From the NCBI RefSeq assembly GCF_964340395.1, contig NC_135555.1, positions 19,551,447 to 19,593,946 of the forward strand: a DNA stretch of 42,500 bases, read 5' to 3'. The notes below the pieces were generated by a model, which saw only the letters and a program-made list of their open reading frames with translations, made no database searches and was not told the origin of the DNA. Positions 14,665 to 25,705 of this stretch are shown here, one piece after another. Numbering within the stretch: position 1 is the stretch's first letter; every line of letters begins with the position of its first letter. The translations under genes were made by a program, and so were the position numbers. Origin of the DNA: Glandiceps talaboti. Taxonomy: Eukaryota; Hemichordata; Enteropneusta; Spengelidae.

Positions 14665-15138
14665 CTTGTTTATTTTAATGAATCAAAATTATGTTAGCGT
14701 ACCGTTGTCTTGTGTTTTGGGTATCTATATTTATCTAGTACAGTGAATAAAATAACTAACCTATGTATATGTAGGTATATGTGTGGATGCCTGCCTGCGC
14801 ATGCATGCATGTCTGCTTGTATGTCAAGTGCGGTTTATGTATGTATGGATGTGTGTGTGTGTGTGTGTGTGTGTGCGTGCGTGCGATCGATTCTTGGGGA
14901 TGGGTCACGTTTTACAAAATGGGAGAAGGGGAGGGACACATCTTTCTTTGACTCAAAAATTATCTAGATTTTCATTTCTTGTGGAATTCGGCTTCCCACT
15001 GCTGGCACATCAGTTAGGGTTAGGGTCATTGTTAAGGTTAGTGTTAGAATTAGGTACTGTACAGGTACCGTAATATCATCAGACCGTGTCAATCGATGAA
15101 GTCACTGCTGACAACCATGTAGTGTATTACTTGTCAGG

Positions 15139-15918
15139 TGTGAAGTGACGAGAGAATCGAAGTCACAGTGGGTCTTAAAGGCGTAAAACGGTAACGGTTG
15201 GCTACCACTATAACATTGTGCAGGTGTTGACCTCGGATGCGAAAATATCAGGAGTGTGATGTGCACATCTAGTGTTTGGAAGTTAGTTTTCTGGCCTTCA
15301 GCTCAGCCAATGAAATCCAAACACAGATGTTAATTATTCCGTTGCCAATTTCACACAAATTCACTTCTGTGCTGGTAGTTGGGAAATAACCAATACCTCT
15401 AAAATGTTCAATGTTGTGGCAGTGGTGATAGCAATTGATTCTGGGACTAATGTATTTTTACATGTCTGTCAGCACTTACACCAAAATGAATGTTTTTGAA
15501 AAATTTTAACAGGGGGAGGGTCATAGCTTAAAGGAAAAGTGGGGGGGGGGGGCGCAACACCTTTTTAGCACAACAGAGTCAATCGGGGGGAGGGTCATAT
15601 TTTAGGCAACAGCCTGGGCCTGATTCCATCCACCCACCTGTGAAGGCTCATTAAAATTAGTATAAGATATTAAACCACCAAAACACCTCCAGATACCGAC
15701 TGTCGATTTTAGGGACCGGTCAGTTTCTTCAGCCTGGGGGGGGGGGGGCGTTGGATTCTTAAATTGGGCCGACACAAAGTCACTGACCCCCCTATCTGTA
15801 AAACCAAAAACAGGCTGACCCCCTGTCACTTAATTCTAAAACATGATGACCCCCCCCCCCGCCCCCGGGGTTAGCACTATTATAATTATTGACTACTTGG
15901 GGTAAATATATTCCAAAA
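15139..15918. repeat. Insertion private to the A-B spacer, with G- and C-runs
   Basis: In the C-D spacer, CTTGTCAGG at 32650 runs almost directly into GATTAATAACATCTTGACAG; here about 780 bp intervenes. It includes G runs near 15541 and 15737, a C run near 15850, GGGGAGGGTCAT twice, and a TCAGTTTCTTC(A/G)GCCTGGGGG segment that recurs in reverse orientation at about 34325-34371. A mobile repeat is likely. Confidence 0.55.
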
Positions 15919-16960
15919 GGAGATTAATAACATCTTGACAGTGAAAGGTTTGGGAAAGCTTGAGCAGGAAATATGTATATATCTTATGGGGGTCCAAAAG
16001 TCTGAAGGTCTGAAAAGTCAATTTTGAGACTATTCAGGCCCTTTCAGACAATAATTTCCAAGCTTTACAAGACAGCACCAACATGTAAAAAGGAAAAATA
16101 TTTTGAAATATTAAGTTTGATAGCATCTTGACAGTAAGAGGTAGGGGGAAGAGCTTGAGACTGGGATGTGTACACCTCATGTAGTGGGGGGGGGGGGGTT
16201 CCTAGGGGGTCTCCCCCTAGAAGTCCTGGAGGTTTTTTACTCTGAAAAGTCAATTTTGAGACTATTCAGACCCTTTCAGACAATAATTTCCAAGCTTTAC
16301 AAGACAGCACCAACATGTAAAAAGCAACCACACAGGGTTGAAATACTATACACTTTGATAGCATCTTGACAGTAAGAGGGGAAGAGCTTGAGACTGGGAT
16401 ATGTCCACCACATGTGGGGGTCCAAGGGGTCTCCCTCTAGAAGCCCTGGAGGATTTTTACACTTAAAACCAATTTTAGGCTATTCAGACCCTTTCAAGCA
16501 ATAACTCATCAATCCATGCTTTACAAGACAGCACCGTCAAGTATCAGAAACTATTCTTTATAACTTACATAGGGTTCAAATATGTTCTTAAACAGTTAAA
16601 TAGCATCATTATATACATGTAGTAAAGGTCAGCACATCTACTGTTAGTATCATTGGTAGGGGAGATTTGGAGTTTAAGGAAATTTTAGACTACCTTGGCA
16701 AACATTTCACATCTTTAAAAGACTATCATCTCAAGTTAGAATTGGGTGAACATATTTAAGAAAAGATTAATACCATTATATCAGTAAAAAGGTTGTTGGT
16801 GCATCCGATTGTTGGTAGAATGCATGAGTGACTTCTGGGGGTGAGGGAGTCCTTGGGGGTTTCCCCCTGGCAGATCTGCAGTTTTTTGCTTCTATTACGG
16901 CAATTTTTAGGTTATTCATAGCCTTTTAGGTAATATTTCCAAGCTTCGAATAGCTAACGT
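15919..16960. repeat. Degenerate ~200-235 bp tandem repeats with CTAGGGGG hairpins
   Basis: About five diverging units recur around ATAGCATCTTGACAGT, GGGGTCTCCC(C/T)CTAGAAG, TTTGAGACTATTCAG and TTTACAAGACAGCACC, with starts near 15921, 16119, 16353, 16600 and 16771. In unit 2, CTAGGGGG TCT CCCCCTAG (16202-16220) is a perfect hairpin. The matching array in the other spacer is about 32665-33690. Confidence 0.7.
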
Positions 16961-17632
16961 AAATGTAAGTTTTAAATGAGTTTCCCATGTCACGTAAAAA
17001 TGGCCCAGTAACATTGGTATAGTGGCATTAATATTGCATGTATAGTAAAGACACTGGTATGTTAGAGAACTTTAGGTGATCATACCTAGTGTATAATAGA
17101 AACTGGAATTTGATGAGATGTGGTGATTTGTAGTGTCAATAACATGTAGTGTCCAAAATAGAAAGTGTATTAATCCCTTCTGACAAGTTCATACTGATGA
17201 GTAGGGAACATTTTAGATTAACTTCTTTTATAAATCTATGAGGATTACCATTCCGAAACCTTCAAGTTCACTTTTGCCCCAAGTGAAGCACTGATTGTGA
17301 AACAGCCAAGCGTTTACAGGACATGTTCTGTAACTAGTGTGATAGCTAGGGAATACATGTATATGTATATTTATAGTTATGCTTGAACTAATAAGTAATA
17401 TTAAAGAATTCATGTAAGAAACAGGGACATGAACAAATATTTACATGTACCACATTTCAGACAAGGCTATATGCCATTGTAGAAAAGGGAATTTTTTCAT
17501 CCATCAAAATCCAAAACATAATACATACATACATATATGCATACATGCAGATATACATTAACATTGTAATTCATATGGGTACTGATTTTTGGGTGCGGAT
17601 TAAAAAAATACTATGATAGGATATATTGTACC

Positions 17633-17758
<126 letters not shown>

Positions 17759-18208
17759 TTTCACCCAGAGGTGTTTCAATACTGTGCAGGGTGTATGATA
17801 CATGTGTAATATGATTAAGTCATTATTACAAAACAGTTTCAAAAAATCTTGCAGTTGTGCACAGCTAGTGCATTCTATAGAGATTGTTCTCATGGAAGTC
17901 TTATTTTATTAATGTTTTTTTTTCACATATCTATCATGAAAGTTACAATATATCACTACATTCGGACAAAGACTTCCAATGAAAAACGGATGAGGTAAAC
18001 ATTTCTCCTAAAATAATTCATGCCCGAACCAAACATTTTGCGATGTGTTTTCTTCAGTGGCACTGTGATTTTAGAAGTGAAACTTCTTCACTGAATCTGA
18101 AAAAATATATCACTTTCAGCTAGTTATTAAAGTTTGAAAGGGGCGTACAGGTCTGAGGCAACGAATCATTTTTATACTGCTTTGATTAATTTATAGAACT
18201 GAACTGAT

Positions 18209-18355
18209 TGCGCATGTGCGATAACACTTGACCGAGCTTGTAAACATCGACCTTGGTGTCTCAGCTCAGTGCAGCTTCGTGACAATCCCAGTTAGTTGTT
18301 TGAGCGACTATCTCCCGGATCGTGGGTCCTTTCCTTCAATCACTCACTATATCAA
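18209..18355 (+). promoter_or_regulatory. Copy B promoter box and 5'UTR exon
   Basis: TGCGCATGTGCG at 18209-18220; leader donor ATCAA|GTAAG at 18355/18356. In this copy the second CAG before the ATG is mutated (TTTCAAAA), which shows that the first one, TTTCTTTCAG ending at 18752, is the real acceptor of the coding exon. Confidence 0.5.
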
Positions 18356-18760
18356 GTAAGATAAACTCTAGGTAGGTACCTGACCCCGTAGAGTAATTTG
18401 ACAGTGAAATATTCGGACAAAATTGACTAAATGAACACTCGTGATCATGACCCGCCCGAGAGCACATTGCAATGCCCATACTATATCATGTATTACAGTT
18501 AATAGCTACATTCTGAGCGTAACTACGGCGTCCCACAAGTTTCTGTTCATGAGTCCATTCTGTTACCACATATAAAAACATGGTCTTGAAAATCTTGTTT
18601 GTGATACATACTATCATCTGAAAATCTTCAATGCTTGCATCGTGGGTTCCATCGTTGCATGCTGTTCTTCAAACAGCGCCCCCAGTGGGCAAAATATGCA
18701 ATATTTTTTCTTCTTTTTTCTAAACGGTGACTGAATTTGCATTTTCTTTCAGTTTCAAAA

Positions 18761-21700
18761 ATGGACAATGAAGAGTTGGTATTTAGTCGATATGAACGAG
18801 ACTTGAATGAAGCATATCAAGTGTTACGTTACCGACTTGAGAATAATACACTCTCTGACAAAGGTATGTTGTTTTAAAACATCACACCACTCACTCCATT
18901 GTAGAATATTGATTTGATAACAAGTTTGTTATTTGCAGAGATTTTCAATCCAGTAGTCTAGGATTTGAATTAAATATAGTGAAACTGCTTTTTACCAAAG
19001 ATGAACTCATTAAAGTGGTAATATGGAAGAGGATTGGATATCTAGTTTGGATTTTTAATTCTAACACAATTTTATCATGGTATCTTACTTGAGAAATCAA
19101 CATGAATTATTACAGACCACGTCTGCAAATTATTAATAAATGTGTGATATGTTTGTTATTGAACATACAATAGCAAACCTTTTACACAATTTTGGGGCTT
19201 TTTGCTATTGTATTGGGTTCCAAACACTTGTGCAGTAGCTCTAAAAATATGAAATTTTATCAAATTTTTTTTATCTCGAAGACGACTTTGTGAGTGGGGA
19301 CTAACGTTTTATGAGGATGTTTCTAGAGGAGTTATTCTGCTGACATTGTTCAAGATATAGTCACAAATGGCCATAGCAACCATGACTACACCCTTAGTAA
19401 TGACTATATGTCTACACATTTTGCAAAGATAGCAATATAGTTGGGTTTGCAAGTGACTACACAATCAAAAATATGTATGCTATATGCCTAGTAACGACAT
19501 CACTCCTCAAGCAACTGTAAATGTGGATTTGTATTTTATGCTTAGCAACAAGGCCATGCACATAGCAACAGTAAAATAACTGCGCATATTGCAAAGATAA
19601 CATAGATTAATGCACACATGAATAAACATTCAAAAGTAAACATATAAGTATAACTACTGTCCTAGCAACAAGACCACACATATAGCAACTAGTGGTGTAT
19701 ATGGCAAAACTACCAACAGGATGAGTTAGGCAAGTTGATAAATATTCAACGAAGTGACATGAAGTCATCCACTAACTATAAAACTGTCCATGCATATCAA
19801 CACTGAAGTGATGGTGCATAGTTCTTAGGTAGCAACAAGGATGAATTGGAATGTGAATTAATGCTGTTAAAAAACAATTATCACAAACTGGACAGTTGTG
19901 CTACAGAGCCATTGATACTATTTTTCAGTGAAGGTTTATGTAGAGATCTTTACTTCAATACACAAATGGTTCACAACATTAATGGTAAATTTAAAAAAAA
20001 ATGGTTGTTTATAAGTAGCCAAAAAAGAAGATAACTTTCGGCAAACCATGCAAACTATTTAAATACCCTTGTGTCAGTCAGTGTTTTCATGTTTAGCCAG
20101 CCCATACAGTCTGCAGATCCATGGGGAAACACAAAAATAACTCTCCCTAATACAGTGAAGGCAACTGCAGAGCAAATCATGAACAAGCAAATGACACCTG
20201 CCCCCCACACACACTCATGCTAAAGTACTAAATAAAAACACCAGTAACTTAACTGCCATAAATAGTAGACTGAGTGACATGTTTGTCGAGAATTTAAAAA
20301 AAAATCATGTCATCATTTTAGACAAACTGTCCTGACCAGAAACAATTCTCTCTCTTCTTTTTTTCGCCTAAGCATGCATAATTCTTATGTTTTTGGTCAG
20401 TCTGTCGTTTCCACTAATCCCAAGGAATCTTCTTGACACATAAGAGAAATACAGTGCATTATGGTGTTGTTTAGTCAGTATCCCTGAGTAAGACTTACAC
20501 AGCACAATACCACATCATTTAGTTTCTGCTATCCATGTGATGTCATGTCATGTGTGTGTCTACCAGGGTATTGTTTACATCTGTTATGAGGTTGTCTGAA
20601 TCATGGTTGTTTGTTACACTTTTGCATTCATATATATCACATTTATGGATGAAATTGGTTAGTGACATATACTATGGAGTTTCACTCTGAGGCATCACAA
20701 AGTACTAAAACTAATAAGCTGGATTTGGGAGTCCAGTCACACTGGACTTTTGTACCTGACACAGATCACATACCAAAGTCATCCAATTTAATATTAGCAT
20801 AGCCTTCATTTAGTCCAATCATTTAGCAGCAACCCTGTACTTTAACCCTGGAACCCTCCTTATCTAGGAAACTATACACTTACATAATCAAATGGAATTG
20901 TGTGTCAGACACAAAAGATAAGTCAACTCTAAACTCGTATTGTACCTGACCTATTAAATCTAACCCTATTCAGAGTGAACATTTACTGTTCATATTTACT
21001 TTTTTTAGGTTAGGTAACACTAGAGTCAACTCAGAGTCAACTACACTGGCTAAATGAGAACCCTCTAATATAGTTTTCAGATGATCACTGCCGTTTTAAC
21101 AATGAAGGATAATATTAAAATGTTTACATATGTGATCAGTGAGTCACTTAACTAACATCTTTATTCTTTATGCTTTGTGTCAACAGATATATGCATGATA
21201 ATAGATTGTCTTTGTCAACATGGACTTGTTACATTGGATGAAGTTATGGTTGAAGAAGACACTAAGGAGCATTGTATAGAGTATAGTACAAGAAGTGACT
21301 GTGATGTGTTAGTGGTTAAAGAGAACCAGAATCCTCCACAAACTACAATTGCATGTGAAAATAGTGATAATATTAGCAATGAACAGACTCTACCAGACTC
21401 TCAGGATCATTGTATAAACTATTGTGTTATAAGTGACAGTGGAATGCACATCAATGAAAGGTCATTTGTATGTGAACACTGTAGTAAAGGTTTTACTCAA
21501 AATAGCGATCTGAAAAGGCACATGAGAGTCCATACAAATGAAAGACCGTTTGTATGTAAGAAGTGTGATCAAAGTTTTTCTCAAAGTAATCATCTCAAAA
21601 GGCACATGGGAATCCATACAAATAAAAAACCATTTGTATGTAACTGGTGTAGTCATCGTTTTACTCAAAGTGGGGATCTGAAAGTACACATGAGAATCCA

Positions 21701-22556
21701 TACAAATGAAAGACCATTTGTATGTAAAGAGTGTGATAAATGTTTTGTTCGTAGTGGTAATTTGAAAGTACACATGAGAATCCATACAAATGAAAGACCA
21801 TTTGTTTGTAAGGAGTGTGGTCATAGTTTTACTCACAGTGGTGCTTTGAAAGTACACATGAGAATCCATACAAATGAAAGGCCATTTGTATGTAAGGAGT
21901 GTGGTCAAAGTTTTGCCCAAAGTGGTAATTTGAAAGCACACATGAGAATCCACACAAATGAAAGACCATTTGTATGTAAGGAGTGTGGTCAAAGTTTTAC
22001 TCAAAGTAGTGCTTTGAAAGTACACATGAGAATCCATACAAATGAAAGACCATTTGTATGTAAGGAGTGTGGTAAAAGTTTTACTCAAAGGAGTGCTTTG
22101 AAAGTACACATGAGAATCCACACAAATGAAAGACCATTTGTATGTAAGGAGTGTGGTCAAAGTTTTACTCAAAGTAGTGCTTTGAAAGTACACATGAGAA
22201 TCCATACAAATGAAAGACCATTTGTATGTAAGGAGTGTAGGAAACGTTTTACTCAAAATAGTCATCTGAAAGTACACATGAGATTCCACACAAACGAAAG
22301 ACCATTTGTATGTAAGGAGTGTGGTCAAAGTTTTACTCAAAGTAGTGCTTTGAAAGTACACATGAGAATCCATACAAATGAAAGACTGTTTGTATGTAAA
22401 GAGTGTGATAAAAGTTTTGTTCGTAGTGATCATTTGAAAGTACACATGAGAATCCACACAAAAGAAAGACCATTTGTATGTAAGGAATGTGGTAAAGGTT
22501 TTCACCAAGGAACTAATCTAAATGCTCATATGAGACTCCATACAGATGATAAATGA
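18761..22556 (+). CDS. Zinc-finger copy B: intact 13-finger C2H2 protein (2 coding exons)
   Basis: Exons 18761-18863 and 21187-22556 join in phase 1 (AAAG|GTATGT ... CAACAG|ATATATGC) to 490 residues. The first 34 residues differ from A and C by Leu23Arg. The acidic N-terminal region runs to about residue 129, with TLDEVMVEED near 53-62. Thirteen C2H2 fingers fill residues 130-486 without interruption. Residues at helix positions -1,2,3,6 include QSDR, QNHR, QGDV, RGNV, HGAV, QGNA, QSAV, QSHV, RDHV and QTNA. Linkers are HTNERPFVC, not the usual HTGEKPY. The last finger (GKGFHQGTNLNAHMRLH) and the HTDDK end are the native C-terminus. This copy lacks the TGA shared by A, C and D and is probably the best model of the functional gene: a sequence-specific nuclear DNA-binding protein. 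No named orthologue is recognised. Confidence 0.88.
19195..19745 (+). repeat. Old relic of the tandem-repeat element family (copy B intron)
   Basis: Counterpart of 8480-8935: a GAGGAGTTATTCTGC segment followed by AGCAACCATGACTACACCC and two or three diverged AGCAAC...ATAGCAAC units. No coding content is supported. Confidence 0.55.
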
Positions 22557-22575
22557 TATTTGTATCATTAAGTAA

Positions 22576-22581
22576 AATAAA
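22576..22581 (+). terminator. Candidate polyadenylation signal, copy B
   Basis: AATAAA 20 bp past the stop; a second AATAAA at 22628-22633 before an A run. Which is used cannot be told. Confidence 0.55.
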
Positions 22582-22887
22582 CATTTTAATGAAATTTCTA
22601 AGATGATATTTCACGAGAATTGATACAAATAAAAAAAAAACATTCATATGTAATACCCAGTTGGCCAGAGTTTAGTTTATCAGACGTCCTGATTATATTG
22701 TTAAGGTTGTCCATATTTTTCATAATCTATGTACCCTATGAAATGATATCTAGGTGGATGTGAATATCTTGTAGGAAATGTGCATGAAACTATCTAGAGC
22801 CAGATTTTTTATTTAGATTATTCTAAAATGATAATTTTGTGATATTTTAGACCTAGCATGGTAAGGTATCTGCTAACAGAACATGAT

Positions 22888-22952
22888 TATAATATAATAT
22901 AATATAATATAATATAATATAATATAATATAATATAATATAATATAATATAA
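22888..22952. repeat. (ATAAT)n tract, unit B
   Basis: Regular ATAAT repeats, a counterpart of 13628-13691. Confidence 0.92.
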
Positions 22953-23090
22953 AATCTGATAAATCTGTAATAGTTTGAAAATCTATTTCAGAAGGTAGAA
23001 TTGAGATCAAGGAACATGAAAATACACAATATTGAATTGGAAACTTTAAATTTAGGTGTAAAACCCAAAAATTATGAGAAAACATTATGG

Positions 23091-23361
23091 GTCAAGTCAA
23101 GTATTTTACTTCTAAGTGACTGTCAGTCAGTGTAATAGTACATATATAAACCACCCCTTGTAAAACGATGGGTAGTTGACTGTCTCCGAACAAACGCACT
23201 GGCCTCATGACTAGGATTGAATCTGCTCTTTGGAACATTTGTGGGGAGTGACCCGAGTCTATTGAACACTGCCTTTTTTCATGAAGGCAAGTAATCGTTT
23301 TCTGGCATAAATCTACACAATAGTGGAAAGCTATTATAGGAATCAAAATAAGTTTGACCAA
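23091..23361 (-). mobile_element. Minus-strand repeat fragment with TTGAC tail, unit B
   Basis: Same fragment as in unit A, with an open minus-strand frame of 89 codons ending at the GTCAAGTCAAG tail (plus-strand view). Substitutions relative to A are scattered. Probably an old retroelement end. Confidence 0.35.
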
Positions 23362-23929
23362 AAAAGATTTTATTCTTGGTTATAAGTTTAATGATAAAAA
23401 CATGAAAACCTCCTGCTAAGCTATCTTATTTTTCTCTGTAAACACTTTATTTAGAGCTGCAGATTTAAAAGTCAGATTCCTAATTTCATCCATGTTTTCG
23501 CTTTAATTTATTTTTATTATATAAAGTATAGACAAGTACAAATTTACCATGTTAAGAAAATTACATACGTTTATATACAAATGGAATCTATTTTACTGGA
23601 TTTTTGTGACTGAGAGGTGTATCTTCTTTCTTTCTTTTTACTTTCTCTTGTATTTCATCTGTTGTATGTTTTCCATTCTTTTACGTAATAAAGTTTATAT
23701 TACTTTCCAAAATACAACTTCATCAACTACAGGGTTGCGATTGCTCAAAGTATAAACACCACGGGATCCCGCATCCACTGACTCTTTCTGTGTACTGATT
23801 AGAACACTATTGTGATAACGATCAAAAGGAACTGTGTGGTTCATACCATTATGAAGTATATGAACTACAATTTTGAGTGCAAGAATAACAACTTATCTTA
23901 TGATAATTCAAATCACATACGGCATCTTA

Positions 23930-24488
23930 CTTGTAAAACACTGAACTCAGTATTGAAATGCTTGTATTATTGTGTCTATTCGTACATGTAGTACTTGAAA
24001 TGATTTATTGTCTCATTCATGTAGCACCCCTTTTGCAAAATGAAGTCATCCGTCTGAAAATAGTTCATGTTTATGCACAAAAGATACGAGATTTGGAACG
24101 AAATTGGTGATAGTTTCTAGGTTTCATCATTATTTCAACTGCTTGTACGACGTAAATCATTGACCTTCGGCCCTTGGCTGTCCCATCGACTTGCAAGCAT
24201 TAGGGTAGACGATACCGTTAAATAAGCTATACCAAATCAAGTACTGTTGTCTTCGCTTGGTACTTGTAATTCCAATCGGCTAATCGTTCATTGTTAACGT
24301 TATTTTACCTCGGTATTTTTTGCTTCAATTGACCTTCGTGATACATGTTTACGTTTTCGTAGAGGAGGCGGCCATCAAGACGAAAACATAAACATATATA
24401 ATTATAGTCAAGAGTTGTCTGATGATCGCGCCATGCGTGAAACTCCGAGTTACAACCAAGAAAGAGTTCCAGTACTACCAAAACTATA
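23930..24488. other. B-C spacer, shared in part with 31580-31998
   Basis: Non-coding sequence starting AACACTGAACTCAGTATTG. It matches the C-D side up to ACGAAAACATAAAC near 24392. That is the loop and stub of the large inverted repeat seen intact at 31881-32068; here the rest of the right arm is replaced by unrelated sequence. No gene is recognised. Confidence 0.5.
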
Positions 24489-24970
24489 TATATATACATA
24501 CTTTCACCCAGTGGTGATTCAATACTTTGCAGGGTGTATGGTACATATGTATTATGATTAAGTTATTATTACAAAACGGTTTCAAAAAACTTTGCAGTTG
24601 TGCACAGCAAGTGCATTCTACAGAGATTGTTCTCATGGAAGTTTTTTTTTATTAATGTTTTTTCACATATCTATCATGAGATAAACTTAAAAGTTACAAT
24701 ATATCACTACATTCGGACAAAGACTTTCAATGAACAACGGATGAGGTAAACATTTCAATAGTGTTTCTCGTGAAATCATTCATGCCCGAACCAAACAAAT
24801 TGCGGTGTGATTTCTTTAGTGGCACTGTGATTTTAGAAGTGAAACTTCTTCATTGAATCTGAAAAAATATATCACTTTCAGCTAGCAATTAAAGTTTGAA
24901 AGGGGCGTGCAGGTCTGAGGCAAGGAATCATTTTTATACTGCTTTGATTAATTTGTAGAACTGAACTGAG

Positions 24971-25127
24971 TGCGCATGTGCGATAACACTTGACCTAGCT
25001 TGTAAACATCGACCTTGGCGTCTCAGCTCAGGTCAGTGCAGCCTCGTGACAATCCTAGTTAGTTGTTTGAGCGACTATCTCCCTGATCGTGGGTCCTTTC
25101 CTTCAATCACTCACTAGACCATATCAA
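24971..25127 (+). promoter_or_regulatory. Copy C promoter box and 5'UTR exon
   Basis: TGCGCATGTGCG at 24971-24982 and leader donor ATCAA|GTAAG at 25127/25128. Confidence 0.5.
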
Positions 25128-25250
25128 GTAAGATAAACTCTAGGTAGGTACCTAACCCCGTAGAGTAATTTGACAGTGAAATATTCGGACAAAATTGACT
25201 AAATGAACACTCGTGCGCTCATGACCCGCCCGAGAGCACATTGCAATGCC

Positions 25251-25455
25251 CACAGGTACTCGAATCAATGTGTAGAAAAAAAAATGTATTGTATATAAAT
25301 AAGACTCGAATCAATGTGTAGAAAAAAAATGTATTGTATATAAATAAGACTCGAATCAATGTGTAGAAAAAAAATGTATTGTATATAAATAAGACGCGGT
25401 CTTATTTATATACATTTTTTTTTTTAAATCATACATATTGATTCGAGTACCTGTG
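25251..25455. mobile_element. Palindromic hAT-like MITE with internal triplication, only in copy C
   Basis: Terminal inverted repeats CACAGGTACTCGAATCAAT (left) and its complement (right) bound a 205-bp element. An 8-bp target duplication GCAATGCC flanks it (25243-25250 and 25456-25463). Copies B and D have the empty site with one GCAATGCC. Inside are three direct copies of a 45-46 bp segment (25258-25303, 25304-25348, 25349-25393), then one inverted copy. The 8-bp duplication suggests the hAT superfamily; superfamily is inferred. It sits in the intron between leader and coding exon. Confidence 0.92.
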
Positions 25456-25705
25456 GCAATGCCCATACTATATCATGTATTACAGTTAATAGCTACATTC
25501 TGAGCGTAACTACGGCGTCCCACAAGTTTCTGTTCATGAGTCCATTCTGTTACCACATATAAAAACATGGCCTTGAAAATCTTGTTTGTGATACATACTG
25601 TCATCTGAAAATCTTCAAACAGCGCCCCCAGTGGGTAAAATATACAAAAAAAATCTTTTTTTTACTAAACGGTGACTGAATTTGCATTTTCTTTCAGTTT
25701 CAGAA

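Noticed and set aside
15012-15050. Interstitial telomere repeat
   Set aside because: Only two TTAGGG units followed by degenerate GTTAGx copies; too short to claim a telomeric origin.
21462-22508. Long minus-strand open frames across each finger array (up to 432 codons in copy D)
   Set aside because: They are the repetitive complement of the finger codons (MDSHVYFQS... pattern), with no independent domain or splice support.
24305-24499. 64-codon minus-strand frame in the B-C spacer
   Set aside because: It overlaps the foldback stub; the matching C-D sequence diverges, and no domain or splice sites support it.
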